Origin: Chrysomallon squamiferum
Lineage: Eukaryota; Mollusca; Gastropoda; Neomphalida; Peltospiridae
Assembly (NCBI GenBank): GCA_012295275.1
Contig: CM022667.1
Coordinates: 7,490,794-7,554,793 of the forward strand
Direction of reading: 5' to 3'
DNA: 64,000 bases
Part shown: in pieces, positions 37,835 to 49,812 of the stretch
Numbering within the stretch: the stretch's first letter is position 1
Layout of the letters: every line of letters starts with the position of its first letter
Program-made: the position numbers and the translations under genes
Notes under the pieces: model-generated
Databases searched by the model: none
What the model was told of the DNA's origin: nothing
The model's input: the letters and a program-made list of their open reading frames with translations, nothing else

Positions 37835-38814
37835 GAATGATGGAAAGAATGAAAGGTGGAGAAAGAGAGTGAGAGAGATGGAGAAAGAATTAAGGAAAGA
37901 AAAAGGTACAGCTGTCTTCAGGTTATGCTCATGTGCTACTACAAATTGTAATTGTAATGTTGCTGGTGTGAAATGTTTGAAGATAAAACAAGTTAGACAG
38001 ACAAACACTGATTCCTTCTTTCATTTCCATTATTACACCATCTTTTCTGTTACAATCCTCTATGATATTATACTGAATCATTCTAGGACAAATTTGCATT
38101 TTATGAAACTGAGTTTGCCGTATCACTGACTGTTGTAGAGATGAAAGTGAGATACTGACCCAGCGATCAGAAATCAAATGTCTTTTCAATTCACAGCACA
38201 TAGCAAAGTTTACGACTCAGTTTGTGCTGATGTTCAATGTTTATCCATTGTCATCTTTTAGATGCTTCATCCATAACTAATTGCACAACTCTTTTAGTGT
38301 TTTTTTATGGGTAGGCACTTACAAATATTTCTTGTTGCTATTTTAAAAGATGGGGTACCAAGTTTCTGTTTTCATTATTAACATGGTATCTAAATATTAC
38401 AAATGTGCTGAGTGGGTTGATTAAATATTTTTTTTAATTTCTGGCTACTGTTACACATAAATGTGGTGTTAAAATGTGTTGTGAAGGTACATCTGAAATA
38501 AAAATAAAAATGTGGTGTTCTATTTATAAAGCAGATCTGATGTTAAAATCTAAATGTTGTTTTATCCATTAAGTACATCTGATACTGAAGTAAAAATGTT
38601 TTTGTGAAAGTAAAATAAAATGTTAGTACTGCACACACTGATATTATACTAATGTGCAAAGTAATAAAATCCATTACCTGACATCTACAACCAAGATCAC
38701 AGTGACCCACTGATAGTGTGTTATAATACCTGTTACTATCTGCTATCTATATTAGTTATTATCTACCTCATGTTTATAATATCTATTATTATATATCTTG
38801 ATGTGTTATAAAAT
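37835..38814. other. Unique sequence between duplicated blocks
   Basis: A 113-codon plus frame (37788-38129) starts inside copy A and runs through the purine tract; copy B does not preserve it, so coding is unlikely. Weak direct repeats around 'aaatgtggtgtt' (38460-38620) are seen. No gene. Confidence 0.5.
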
Positions 38815-39127
38815 CTGTTATTACTGGTAGTCTCAGTTAACTGATTAATGTGAGTGTATTTTCTGTTTCTCAAGGGGTTTAGGTTTCTTGCAGTAAATTG
38901 CAGTTCTGAATTAATTTTCATCCTTCTCAGAATGGAAGGCACAGAAATATCTGTGAGTTATAAATAAAACAAGTGAATTAAAAATTGCCAGATTTTATAT
39001 GAACATCTCATGCATAGAAAGCAGAATGAGTTTCTATGTGCACTGTTTAACAAGTTGTACAGTTTGCTAAGCCAGTACAGTGTCTGGCCATCTGTGTTTA
39101 TCTGTGATTCACAGATCATAACAATAC

Positions 39128-39133
<6 letters not shown>
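38815..39133 (+). repeat. Dispersed duplication, copy B
   Basis: Second copy of the block at 37531, about 1.28 kb downstream in the same orientation. By eye it differs from copy A by only about a dozen substitutions plus a 24-bp segment ('tttctatgtgcactgttt' and adjoining bases) absent from A. It ends directly in a long pure GA tract. Confidence 0.92.

Positions 39134-39190
<57 letters not shown>
39132..39190. repeat. (GA)n microsatellite at the 3' end of copy B
   Basis: Pure GA run of about 29 units starting where the duplicated block ends, followed by purine-rich GAGA/GACA sequence to about 39265. Confidence 0.96.
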
Positions 39191-39192
<2 letters not shown>

Positions 39193-40522
39193 AAAGAAAA
39201 ATGTAGTGAGACAATGGAAAGAGAGACAAAGAGACTGAGAGACAGAGAGATAAACAGAGACATAACAATTAAATGATTAACAAGAGTTGTAGGTTAATTA
39301 TTCCTGTGTTCTGAACAATTTCACTTTCAGTGCTGCCCTGGACTCTGAGACTAACTAATGAGGTTCACTGGGTAACAATCTCTTATAGTCAGTAATGTGT
39401 GTACTTGGTGTCAACACTTTGCAACAAGTTATCACTGCAGTCGCAATAAGCCAGTCCAGAAAGTGTCATTTGTAATAGTACACTGTCACATGACTTCTAA
39501 ATGCAGTGCAAATAGTTTCAGAAATATTTATTATTATTCTGTGAGACTTATTTCTGGATTATTTACTTATTGTTTATATTTTTACTATTATTTAATTTGA
39601 TTTTATTTTATTAATTAATAAATTTACTTATTTACTTAATTCTATTTTATTATACCGTTATTTTATTTAATTTTTATTACTATTTATTTATTTATTATTG
39701 ATTACTTTTTCTTTTTGTATATATTTATAATTTTTTTAAAATTATCAAACTTTGAAAATATGTTATTTTCCATTCCAACTATTTTTATAAACTACTTGAT
39801 CTTTATCAGTTAATTCACAACAAACACTTATGATGATTCTGACAATATTTTACACTTAATAGACTAAATATTTTGTGTTATTAAAGTTCATTCTGACATA
39901 TATCAGCTCTCTAAGCACTCTGCTGACTTTAAGGGAGAAAATAAGATTTTACATCTGTTTCATGCTGTGTTGTTGACAGAAGAATTAAACTGAGCAGTTT
40001 TCTGTGAGAAACACTGTGAATGAGAATACAGGAATGTGAAGTGTGTTTACAACAAAGTGCTCAATGATCTCCATTCTTAATTAATATGTGAACTCACCAT
40101 ACCTTGTCACCTGGCTTTGTTACATATTAACACTTATAATAATAGAAAATAATAAATTTACTAGCTATCACTCACTAGTTTCTTGAATAATAAATAATGA
40201 GGGCATGGAAAGAAATCTGTCATCAACTGTTTTCAAAAATTAACAACACAGGATCTTTAATGTAGATACAAAGAATTGATATACTACTTGTGAGTTCAGG
40301 TTGGAATGTGAAAAACACTTTATTACAAGATCTGAGTTCAGTTTTACAACATTTCAAGCATTGGTAGTTTTTGACCAGGAGAAACAACAACAATAACATC
40401 AGTAATAATATTAATAACAACAACAATAATATTAGTAATATAAGTTACGTATAACTGTACAAACATGAAATAAACTGAGAATCCGAGTCAAACTGTCAAC
40501 ACTGCTTTCACTGACTGCCTAT
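39191..40522. other. AT-rich unique sequence
   Basis: 39590-39735 is a T-rich (TTTA/TTAT)n-like tract; 40385-40445 is an AAC/AAT trinucleotide-rich stretch. 39290-39500 is more complex. A 67-codon frame (39397-39600) has no recognised motif. Confidence 0.5.
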
Positions 40523-41374
40523 TATAGTATGTGATATCACATTTAAAGCAAGACATATAAAACCATGGTATGAGATATCACATTTATAGCAAGACATATA
40601 AAATCACGGTTTGAAATATCATATTTATAACAAGACATGTATAAAACCATGGTATGTGATTTATAACAAGACATATAAAACCATGGTATGTGATTTATAA
40701 CAAGACATATATAAAACCATGGTATGTGATTTATAACAAGACATGTATAAAACTATAGTATGTGATTTATAACAAGATGTATAAAACCATGTTATGTGAT
40801 TTATAACAAGATGTATAAAACCATGTTATGTGATTTATAAAAAGATGTATAAAACCATGGTATGTGATTTATAACAAGATGTATAAAACCATGGTATGTG
40901 ATTTATAACAAGATGTATAAAACCATGGTATGTGATTTATAACAAGATGTATAAAACCATGGTATGTGATTTATAACAAGACATTTATAAAACCATGGTA
41001 TGTGATTTATAACAAGATGTATAAAACCATGGTATGTGATTTATAACAAGACATATATAAAACCATGGTATGTGATTTATAACAAGATGTATAAAACCAT
41101 GGTATGTGATTTATAACAAGACATATATAAAACAATGGTATGTGATTTATAACGAGACATATAAAACCATGGTATGTGATTTATAACAAGACATATAAAA
41201 CCATGGTATGTGATTTATAACAAGATATATATAAAACAATGGTATGTGATTTATAACGAGACATATAAAACCATGGTATGTGATTTATAAAAAGACATAT
41301 AAAACCATGGTATGTGATTTATAACAAGATGTATAAAACCATGGTATGTGATTTATAACAAGACATGTATAAAA
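40523..41374. repeat. 34-bp minisatellite with a longer ancestral-looking unit at its left end
   Basis: About 24 copies of a unit 'accatggtatgtgatttata' plus ACAAGATGTATAAA, with ACATATAAA and ACATATATAAA length variants. The first three units (40523-40640) are about 9-10 bp longer and keep GATATCACATTTA, while all later units have GATTTATA. This fits loss of the ATATCACAT segment in one founder unit that then expanded. Confidence 0.96.
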
Positions 41375-41994
41375 GATGTCCAAATACTACATGGAGACAG
41401 TGAAATTGTATTAAATTTTTTCTCATGACATCAAAATAAAAAAAATAATAAAAATAATACAATAATAAAAACTTTAGAAAATGTTTAGACACATTTCATC
41501 TACTAATGAAAGAGAGGGAAACTAATGAGTGGAGTGGGTGAGATGAAGACAGGTAAAAATCTCTGTGACATTTTAATTAAATGGAGGTGACATTAGGAAA
41601 TTAGAAGCAAAGTCAGTAATGGAACGTCAGAACAGATTCTTGTACATAGCAGTGTAGTAGTGTTTGATACAAAGTCATTTCGCTGCATATATATATATAT
41701 ATACAAATCTTTGTTTATGTGAATGTATGTACAATGTGTGTGTGTGTGTTTGTGTTTGATGTGTTTATATATGTGTATAATGAATATATGCATGTGTAGA
41801 GTAACTAACTAGTTTTAGCACACAGATAAACATGTCAAACACTGGTTAGTTGTGACAAGTGGACACACTTCATGTCACTCAAGTATTTCACTTCAGGCAA
41901 CTGCACCAAGAAACAAAACCCACTCAGACGTGCGCACATTTTCCTCATTACAGAGGTGGGCAGTGTGGGTTGATGCTGGCAGTTATTTTAGTGC
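41375..41994. other. Unique sequence with short TA and TG runs
   Basis: Includes (TA)n at about 41686-41704 and (TG)n at about 41735-41750. 41800-41990 is more complex, but no exon is recognised. Confidence 0.5.
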
Positions 41995-42207
41995 CTGTGT
42001 ATGTATGTGTGAGTGTGTATGTATGTGTGAGTGTGTATTTGTGTGTAAGTGTGTATTTGTGTGTGTGAGTGTATTTGTGTGTGTGAGTGAGTGTGTGTTT
42101 AAGTGTGTGTATATGTATGTGTGAGTGTAAGTGTGTATGAATATATGTATTTGTGTGTGAGTGTAAGTGTGTATTTGTGTGAGTGTGTGTGTGTGTGTGT
42201 GTGTTTA
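41995..42207. repeat. Compound TG / TGTA / TGAG simple repeat
   Basis: Imperfect GTGTGAGTGTGTAT, GTATTTGTGTG and related blocks ending in a pure TG run (about 42183-42206). Frames of Cys/Val/Ser (plus) and His/Thr (minus) are artefacts. Confidence 0.93.
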
Positions 42208-43186
42208 CTGTATGTACTAATGGTTGTCTGCTGTAAGAGTTTTGTTGACAGTGTGGACTCCTACTTGAGAACATCACTCCTGGCAATTCAGGATGTCATT
42301 AACAAAAGATATGTATATACACTTCTGAAATCTCACTTATTTTCAGTGAGAACCAATTAATTCAGACAAAGTGCACCATAAAAATACAGTAACTGGAAAA
42401 AAATGTTTTGCACAATTATAATGAGAAACTGGAGGACATGTAGAGATGAAGAAGAAAAAAATCAGAAGAGAAAAAGAGAGAGAGATGGCTATGTAATGAG
42501 AAAGAGAAAGAACAAAAGAGGGTGAAAGACAGAAAGACATGTATATATGCAAAAAAGAGAGAAGGGTTTCTAATAATCACCTGATAGTAACTGACAGAAG
42601 TGTCAAATAGTGAATGAAGCATGGATACTGTACTATGGTAGATGTAATCTACTCTCAGTTGAAATTATTCTTGTTCTTATCAGCAATCTAATAAAATACA
42701 GTGACAGAACCTAAACAGGAAATAAATAACAATACAGTACAAGATCACAACACTCTCTCTGTGTGTGTGTGTGTGTGTGTGTGTGAAATAAATGTAAATT
42801 TTATATTTACTTACTGAATCAAGAATTAAAGTTAATATTTGTGATCTAATCATAAAAATAAAAAAATAAATTTTGTTTAAATAGACCAAAACAAACGAAA
42901 GATAATTAAGATTAAAAGATTCCAGGAATCAAATAGTTAAAAAAAAATAAAAAAAATAAAAAGCATTGTTATTTGAGAAATGATAAATGAATTCACTGAT
43001 CTAAATATAAATAATGATAATAATAAAACAATAATAAACAAATATATAACAGAAATTTTATCTTTACGCAACTGTGAATCCAGAGACAAAATGATACACC
43101 AAATATATAAATATAACAATAAACATGTATTTCTACATTTCTTTTTCTCTCATGACATAAACAATAACCTATGTTTCAACCCTGAC
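42208..43186. other. AT-rich unique sequence with a TG microsatellite
   Basis: Contains (TG)n at about 42759-42785, preceded by CTCTCTCT, plus purine-rich 42430-42545 and A-rich 42935-42965. No gene. Confidence 0.55.
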
Positions 43187-43232
43187 ACATACATACATAC
43201 CTACATACATACATACATATCTATATACACAC
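43187..43232. repeat. (CATA)n microsatellite
   Basis: CATACATACATAC run with one interruption (CCTACATAC) and a TATATACACAC end. Confidence 0.9.
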
Positions 43233-43254
43233 CACACATCTTCATACTATCATG

Positions 43255-43455
43255 TGTTAGAAATCTCAGCACAGCTATAAGAGTGAGGCTGTGATAGGCC
43301 GCTATTCTATCAGAGCCATACCCGCCCCTCCACAAATCAATACACCAATCAGTCTGTGCATACATCAGCATCAACGACACTACACCATCGGCTACCACAA
43401 CAAGTACAGCTGCTGGGAGCTGCTAGAAATGTGCAGTTATGGATTATATTTATTG
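43255..43455. other. Composition island, possible exon or mobile-element fragment
   Basis: The most GC- and CpG-rich 150 bp outside the MITE ('gtgataggccgctattc', 'catacccgcccctcc', 'atcaacgacac', 'accatcggctaccacaac'). The plus strand is open in all three frames across much of it. One frame ends YHNKYSCWELLEMC and continues to a stop at about 43471; the minus strand has a 65-codon frame. I recognise no protein family, so an exon, a promoter-like CpG patch or a young transposon remnant are all possible. Confidence 0.3.
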
Positions 43456-44107
43456 CTAATCTGTGGATTATAACAAGTGTAAAGTTGTGAAAGTTTCTGT
43501 TTGTTTTAAATTTAAAGTCTGTCTGTCAGATGTTTGTGTGGGATGTTTTCTTGTGAAATGGATTCCTAGATTAAAAAAGTAAGTAATAATACTGCTTCTT
43601 GTAGTTAAATATAAATAATTAAAAAAAAAATTATATAATAATATTACAAATATAATAATAATAATTTTATTTATTACTATCAATAATAGTATATCATAAT
43701 GTAATAATAATTTATTACCATTATTAACAATATACCATAAGGATCTGTTATCTGTAAAAACAATATATCATAATAATGTTACAGTTTGGCAGCTTAATAA
43801 CAACATACAATTACATATAACAGTAACACATTAATTTATTATTAACATGACAAAGAACAAGACTAATAATAATAGTAATAAAAATAATAATAAATAATAA
43901 TTACTGTGATAAAATAATTTAAAAAAATGATATTCTAGTTAAGATTAAACAAAAAAATATATAAATAAATAATTAAAAATAATAATAAAATATAGTTACC
44001 TCCAAAAGAAAGTAAAAACAATGAACATTATCTAAAAATGTCAACAGTTTTAGTAACAATTCATGAAAACATAATGGTAATTATAATATGAAATGATATT
44101 GAAAAAC
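43456..44107. other. Very AT-rich, TAATAA-rich sequence
   Basis: 43600-44000 consists largely of AATAATAAT/TTATTA fragments and A-runs. No gene. Confidence 0.6.
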
Positions 44108-44320
44108 TCTACATATCACTAGTGTTGTACAACATACAGTACATATCTCTAGTTTTGTGCAACAGACTGTACATATCTCTAGTATTGTGCAACATATTGT
44201 ACACCACTAGTATTGTGCAACATATTGTACACCACTAGTATTGTGCAACAGATTGTACATATCGCTAGTACTGAATAAGAGATTAAATATATCATCAGTA
44301 CTGCACAAAAGATTTTAGAT
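44108..44320. repeat. 28-30-bp tandem repeat, about 7 copies
   Basis: Unit 'tacatatctctagtattgtg' plus CAACAGATTG. Two adjacent copies are shorter (TACACCACTAG) and the edges are diverged. Confidence 0.9.
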
Positions 44321-44504
44321 ATTTGCATTGCATAAATATATTCACCAGTAGTAAATACAAAAATATTTCTCTTTTCACTGTTATTTCTTATAGAACAGAA
44401 GTGTTTTTTGAAGTGGTTAAGATGAACATGTTTCTGTTTGTTTTTCTACAGTAATGTCTGAAACTAAATCTGTCCCTGGTTCTTCAGACATGACAGATAC
44501 ACAC

Positions 44505-44557
44505 CTGACACTGAGATAAAACAGTGAGACTTGGTGACTGATACATAGTTTGTCAAT
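44505..44557. repeat. Orphan copy of the 60-bp array unit
   Basis: CACTGAGATAAAACAGTGAG, ACTTGGTGACTGA and a weaker GTTTGTC match the 60-bp array that starts about 130 bp downstream. It may be a detached founder or an array edge separated by unique DNA. Confidence 0.85.
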
Positions 44558-44689
44558 GAAACCAGAGGAAATTAAACTGTATAAAAGATATATTGTTAAT
44601 ATATAATAAAAATTTAAGAAATTCTTAAGTTTTCAAAACACTTTTCTTTAAAATGTTGTCTACAAAACAGTTGTAAAACAGGGACTGAT
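44558..44689. other. Unique spacer between orphan unit and array
   Basis: AT-rich spacer with nothing recognised. Confidence 0.5.
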
Positions 44690-45455
44690 CCTACAACTCC
44701 CAGTTTGTTAGACAAAACACTGAGATAAAACAGTGAGACTGAGCTACAAAACACTGAGATAAAACAGTGAGACTTGGTGACTGACATACAACTCCCAGTT
44801 TGTCTACAAAACACTGAGATAAAACAGTGAGACTTGGTGACTGACATACAACTCCCAGTTTGTCTACAAAACACTGAGATAAAACAGTGAGACTTGGTGA
44901 CTGACATACAACTCCCAGTTTGTCTACAAAACACTGAGATAAAACAGTGAGACTTGGTGACTGACATACAACTCCCAGTTTGTCTACAAAACACTGAGAT
45001 AAAACAGTGAGACTTGGTGACTGACATACAACTCCCAGTTTGTCTACAAAACACTGAGATAAAACAGTGAGACTTGGTGACTGACATACAACTCCCAGTT
45101 TGTCTACAAAACACTGAGATAAAACAGTGAGACTTGGTGACTGGTCTACAACTCCCAGTTTGTCTACAAAACACTGAGATAAAACAGTGAGACTTGGTGA
45201 CTGACATACAACTCCCAGTTTGTCTACAAAACACTGAGATAACACAGTGAGACTTGGTGACTGACATACAACTCCCAGTTTGTCTACAAAACACTGAGAT
45301 AAAACAGTGAGACTTGGTGACTGGTCTACAACTCCCAGTTTGTCTACAAAAGACAGATCAAACAGTGAGACTTGGTGGCTGGTCTACAACTCCCAGTTTG
45401 TCTACAAAATACTGAGATCAAATAGTGAGACTTGGTGGCTGATCTACAACTCACA
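44690..45455. repeat. 60-bp minisatellite, nearly identical copies
   Basis: About 13 copies of exactly 60 bp: TACAACTCCCAGTTTGTCTA, CAAAACACTGAGATAAAACA, GTGAGACTTGGTGACTGACA. Copies from about 44761 to 45340 differ by only a few bases. A GGTCTA-for-GACATA variant occurs at about 45143, 45323 and in the last units. Each unit holds the inverted pair CACTG/CAGTG. Because 60 is a multiple of three and two minus frames lack stops, frames of 226 and 184 codons arise with perfect 20-residue repeats (FCRQTGSCMSVTKSHCFIS). They have no signal, conserved start or non-repeat body, so I judge them non-coding. Confidence 0.97.
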
Positions 45456-46844
45456 GTGACAGTGTTGAACTCACAGACCAGTCTACTCAAAAAGAAAAAA
45501 GTTTTAAATGTGGCACTAAGTCTTATGAAGATATTTCCACAAGTCCCAGTGTATTCTGAGAAATTAACTCAGAGTGAAATTTTTATATATATATATATAT
45601 ATAAAACACTAGACAAAAGAGGTAAATAATAATAATAATAAAGTAAAATATTTTAGAAACAAATCTAAAAAGTTTTCAAAACAAGGTGTTTTTAAATAAA
45701 TTTCACTTTTTCTAATATTAACACAACTCTCACAAGAACAAAGTCTAAAAAGATCTACCACTTTAAAACAGTGTGCAATCATGTTTAGAAAATAACCTTA
45801 TGTTACACTCATGTTGCATCAACAGGCAACTCTAAACTTTCTAAAATCCTCTTTTCAAATTAACTAGTTTTGACACTGTAAGTAAATGAATGATTTAAAC
45901 TGTAACCTGATTCTGTGCTAACACGACTGGTACAGATTTATACATTAAACCAAACCTTCATTAGCAGCAGTAAAACAGGGCATCAGTTTAAAACAAATTC
46001 AACTTGTTATCAAATTTCTGATATTTTATTTATCAAATGTAAAAGAAGTCGTCTGCTTCCTCAATTTGACTATCTTTTATTTGTGGTCAGCAGCAAGGTG
46101 TGTTTTATCTGTACTTTTATAAAGTACACAACACAGTACTTAACAGATCCTAGGCCTGATCACTTGATGCTCTGTATAGCCAACGTGAACTCAGATTTTG
46201 AGTCCAACACACATACACACACAAAGATGAAAAACAACACACACACACACACAGACATACAAATCGACAATACCATATATCTGCATAGTTACATACATAC
46301 ATACAAACACATATAATACATATATTCAATCACACACACACAGAGAAGATCAGAGTAAATTACATATATTTGACAGAAAGAGAAAAGATCAATTTCTTAC
46401 ATCAGTAAATACAGTGTGTACTTTTTCTAATTAAATCATGTTATGAAAACACAGAGTTCATTCTAATAAAGCTTTTTTTTAATTTTTTTTTTTTTACATT
46501 TCCTACAAGTATTGATGAGTTAATGATGTTAATGATCAATGAAAGGTTTCAAAGTTTCAACAAAGAGAGCAAGTTATCAATAGAAGTAAGACGATTTTCC
46601 CCAGATTATCAATATGCCACAACCAGATTAAAATAACAGACAGAGTAACAGAATTAAGTTTACATCCTGAAACAGGATTGACACTACATCCTGAAGCAGA
46701 ATTATGATTATATCAATAAAAATGTTTTTCTTCAAATCTATGATTTATAGATTATAAGAAGATTAACATTAATAAGATTACACTTTGATCACTAAACTAG
46801 AAAAATATTGATACAACCAGAACTGTCAACCAGAACTGTCATTG
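45456..46844. other. AT-rich unique sequence with TA and CA runs
   Basis: Contains (TA)n at about 45583-45604 and CA/CATA-rich sequence at about 46205-46340. A 133-codon plus frame (45915-46316) has an ordinary N-terminal part (MLTRLVQIYTLNQ) but ends as a His/Thr translation of the CA tract. No family is recognised and I regard it as unlikely to be a gene. Confidence 0.5.
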
Positions 46845-47265
46845 AAAACAGTATTGTTAGTTATTTAAAACAGTATTGTTACATGTTATTTAAAACAGTA
46901 TTGTTACACATTATTTAAAACAGTATTGTTACATGTTATTTGAAAACAGTATTGTTACAGTTTATTTAAAACAGTATTGTTACATGTTATTTAAAACAGT
47001 ATTGTTACAGTTTATTTAAAACAGTATTGTTTCATTGTTATTTAAAACATGTTATTTAAAACAGTATTGTTACAAGTTATTTAAAACAGTATTGTTACAA
47101 GTTATTTAAAACAGAATTGTTACAAGTTATTTAAAACAGAATTGCTACAAGTTATTTAAAACAGTGTTGTTACAAGTTATTTAAAACAGTGTTGTTACAA
47201 GTTATTTAAAACAGTACTGTCACAAAGTATTTAAAACAGTATTGTTAGAAGTTACTGAAAACAGT
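46845..47265. repeat. 25-bp minisatellite
   Basis: About 16 copies of 'acagtattgttacaagttat' plus TTAAA. The left half uses TACATG or TACAGT and the right half TACAAG, so there is regional subtype structure. Edges are diverged. Confidence 0.95.
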
Positions 47266-48277
47266 AGACAATAGCTAACCACAACACAAAGTAACTAATT
47301 ATCACACACAGTATTAAGTCACTGCAGTGCTGTCATTCCAGTGTGTAACTGATTAGTTTGTTTTGCACCACACAAAGTACACCTGTGAGTTATATTTTCT
47401 CACCAGTTCTAATCAGACCACACACTGACATGGAGCATACTGGGCTGTCTGCTAATGAGACAGAAGATTAAGTAGAGGATGAAAAATAATAAACATTTCT
47501 CTGTAGGCATGGTAACAAGTTTAAAACGGTTTACAAATTTCTTCTTTATGTAATTAATTAGCTTGTGTTCACAGTATGCCGATCAGTGAATGAAAGAAAC
47601 CTCAAAACAACACCTGAAAATAGGCTTTTTTTGTGTTAGGATTTTGAACACTGATCAAAAATAATTATGTTCCCTCTGGTTATTTATCTAAAATTATACA
47701 TATGTTTTATGACTTTGTTGTATAAAAATAAAGTTTTTACCTTGCTATGTATGTACTTTTACAAAATATATCTGATTGTTATTAAATGGTAATGTGAAAC
47801 AGACAGAGACGCGTTATTGTACAAGGTATGAGTTAAAATACTTTTATCTAATTAGGATGTGTAAGTAACAGGTTTGAAATTACAAAATGAATCACTTGTC
47901 AGAAGATGTAAAACTGAGCAGTCAAACAATCTCACCTGCTTCGCTTTACCAAGATAAAATCTGCTACAGTGGCATGACCAAAGTACTTAAATTTGTCTCT
48001 TAGAGAGAAGTAAACTGTGGTGTGAGACCACCAATTAACCCTGTCCAGTGTTTAATTACCAGCTCCAGTCTGACAACAAGTGTCTTATTCGTGACACTCA
48101 CTTAGCTAGTCCATCTCAGTTAACTCGGGCTGGGAAGTCACTAGGCAATAACCCACTGGAGAGCAAGCTGTAGACTAAAACACTGGGATGGAACCAACTG
48201 AGACTGGAAGTGTTAGGCTAAGAACTTACTGACAGAATTCTCAGGACTGGAGCATGTAAGGAAACGACTGCACGGTC
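47266..48277. other. Unique sequence, partly complex
   Basis: 47300-47470 and 48000-48270 are less AT-rich and non-repetitive ('cagtgctgtcattccagtg', 'tgtcttattcgtgacact', 'aactcgggctgggaagtc'). No open frame fits an exon that I can recognise. Candidate conserved non-coding DNA. Confidence 0.35.
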
Positions 48278-48987
48278 CCTGTTTCATAGGAGACCTGACA
48301 AAGTCACTTTTAACTCTTTAAAATGAAACCTGTTTCATAGGAGACCTGACAAAGTCACTTTTAACTCTTTAAAATGAAACCTGTTTCATAGGAGATCTGA
48401 CAAAGTCACTTTTAACTCTTTAAAATGAAACCTGTTTCATAGGAGACCTGACAAAGTCACTTTTAACTCTTTAAAATGAAACCTGTTTCATAGGAGACCT
48501 GACAAAGTCACTTTTAACTCTTTAAAATGAAACCTGTTTCATAGGAGACCTGACAAAGTCACTTTTAACTCTTTAAAATGAAACCTGTTTCATAGGAAAC
48601 CTGACAAAGTCACTTTTAACTCTTTAAAATGAAACCTGTTTCATAGGAGACCTGACAAAGTCACTTTTAACTCTTTAAAATGAAACCTGTTTCATAGGAG
48701 ATCTGACAAAGTCACTTTTAACTCTTTAAAATGAAACCTGTTTCATAGGAGACCTGACAAAGTCACTTTTAACTCTTTAAAATGAAACCTGTTTCATAGG
48801 AGACCTGACAAAGTCAAATTTTAAACAAAAATGAAAAACCTGTTTCATAGGAGACCTGACAAAGTCACTTTTAACTCTTTAAAATGAAACCTGTTTCATA
48901 GGAAACCTGACAAAGTCACTTTTAACTCTTTAAAATGAAACCTGTTTCACAGGAGACCTGACAAAGTCACTTTTAACTCTTTAAAAC
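48278..48987. repeat. 51-bp minisatellite, highly homogeneous
   Basis: About 14 copies of 'cctgtttcataggagacctg', 'acaaagtcacttttaactct', TTAAAATGAAA. Variation is minimal (GAGATC or GAAACC in a few units). One disrupted unit near 48817-48838 reads AAATTTTAAACAAAAATG. The near-identity points to recent expansion or active homogenisation. Confidence 0.97.
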
Positions 48988-49812
48988 TAAAGTATACATA
49001 CATGTTACAGTGCAAAGGTTGGTATGAGAACAAATAATAAACAAGAGTGAAAAGTATCATCTTTACTTGCAGCAGTCTGATAAATTTACAGGTTTCTTCT
49101 TCAGTGTAGCAGTCAAAGCATAATAAAAATATTAAAATAAAAAAAAACACTTTTATTTTATGTCATCTAAACAGTTAATACTTTGTCATTATTTTGATAA
49201 ACTGATAAAAGTAAATCTGATTTGTGTATTAAAACAAAGTTTTTAAAATAAACTGAACTAAGAGTTAAATTAATGTAATTCTAACGAAACACACACACAC
49301 TGTATTCAAACATATCCACATGGTCTAGTTCAGACAAAATACTAATCTGAACATTAAAACCAAACATTTGTTCATCTCTGTTTACTTTTACTGGAAATGT
49401 AGATACACATTTCTATTTTTATAACAAAACAAATGAAATCTGGCACTTTGTCAAGTTCTGCAATCAGCTTTATTGAAAAGATTTTTAAATTTTACTTTTA
49501 GTGGTAGCCTTTTTTTCCTGTACTGTTAATACATAATAACAACAACAAAAACAGAATTTCAATTTATTAATATATTAAACAGACATTCTTCTTTTTATTC
49601 TCAATATTACAAGTGTTTTACACTCTGTAGAAAATTACAACATATCTTCATTGTTATCTTATATCATTATATCATTATACACTACTTAAATACAACACAC
49701 ATACTTAACTATACTGATATCTGTCAGTCAAATATTTCCTTTATTACTTCACTTTTCTCATTACATGCTGTACTTTATAATAATAACTATAAAACATATA
49801 ATTAACAGCTGA
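48988..49812. other. AT-rich unique sequence, no gene seen
   Basis: Ordinary sequence with short CA and AAC runs. The minus 67-codon frame (48947-49150) overlaps the array edge and is not credible. Confidence 0.55.

Noticed and set aside
37531-39133. Interpretation of the two blocks as LTRs of one retrotransposon
   Set aside because: The blocks lack TG...CA ends, and the interval between them has no reverse transcriptase, primer-binding site or polypurine tract in the right place.
44614-45294. 226-codon minus-strand frame with perfect 20-residue repeats
   Set aside because: Tempting because 60 bp keeps frame, but a second frame is equally open, no signal sequence or domain is present, and the frame ends shortly outside the array. 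Kept only as a testable remark in the findings.
45915-46316. 133-codon plus-strand frame
   Set aside because: Ends in a CA-repeat translation and the rest has no recognised domain. Chance is the simpler explanation.
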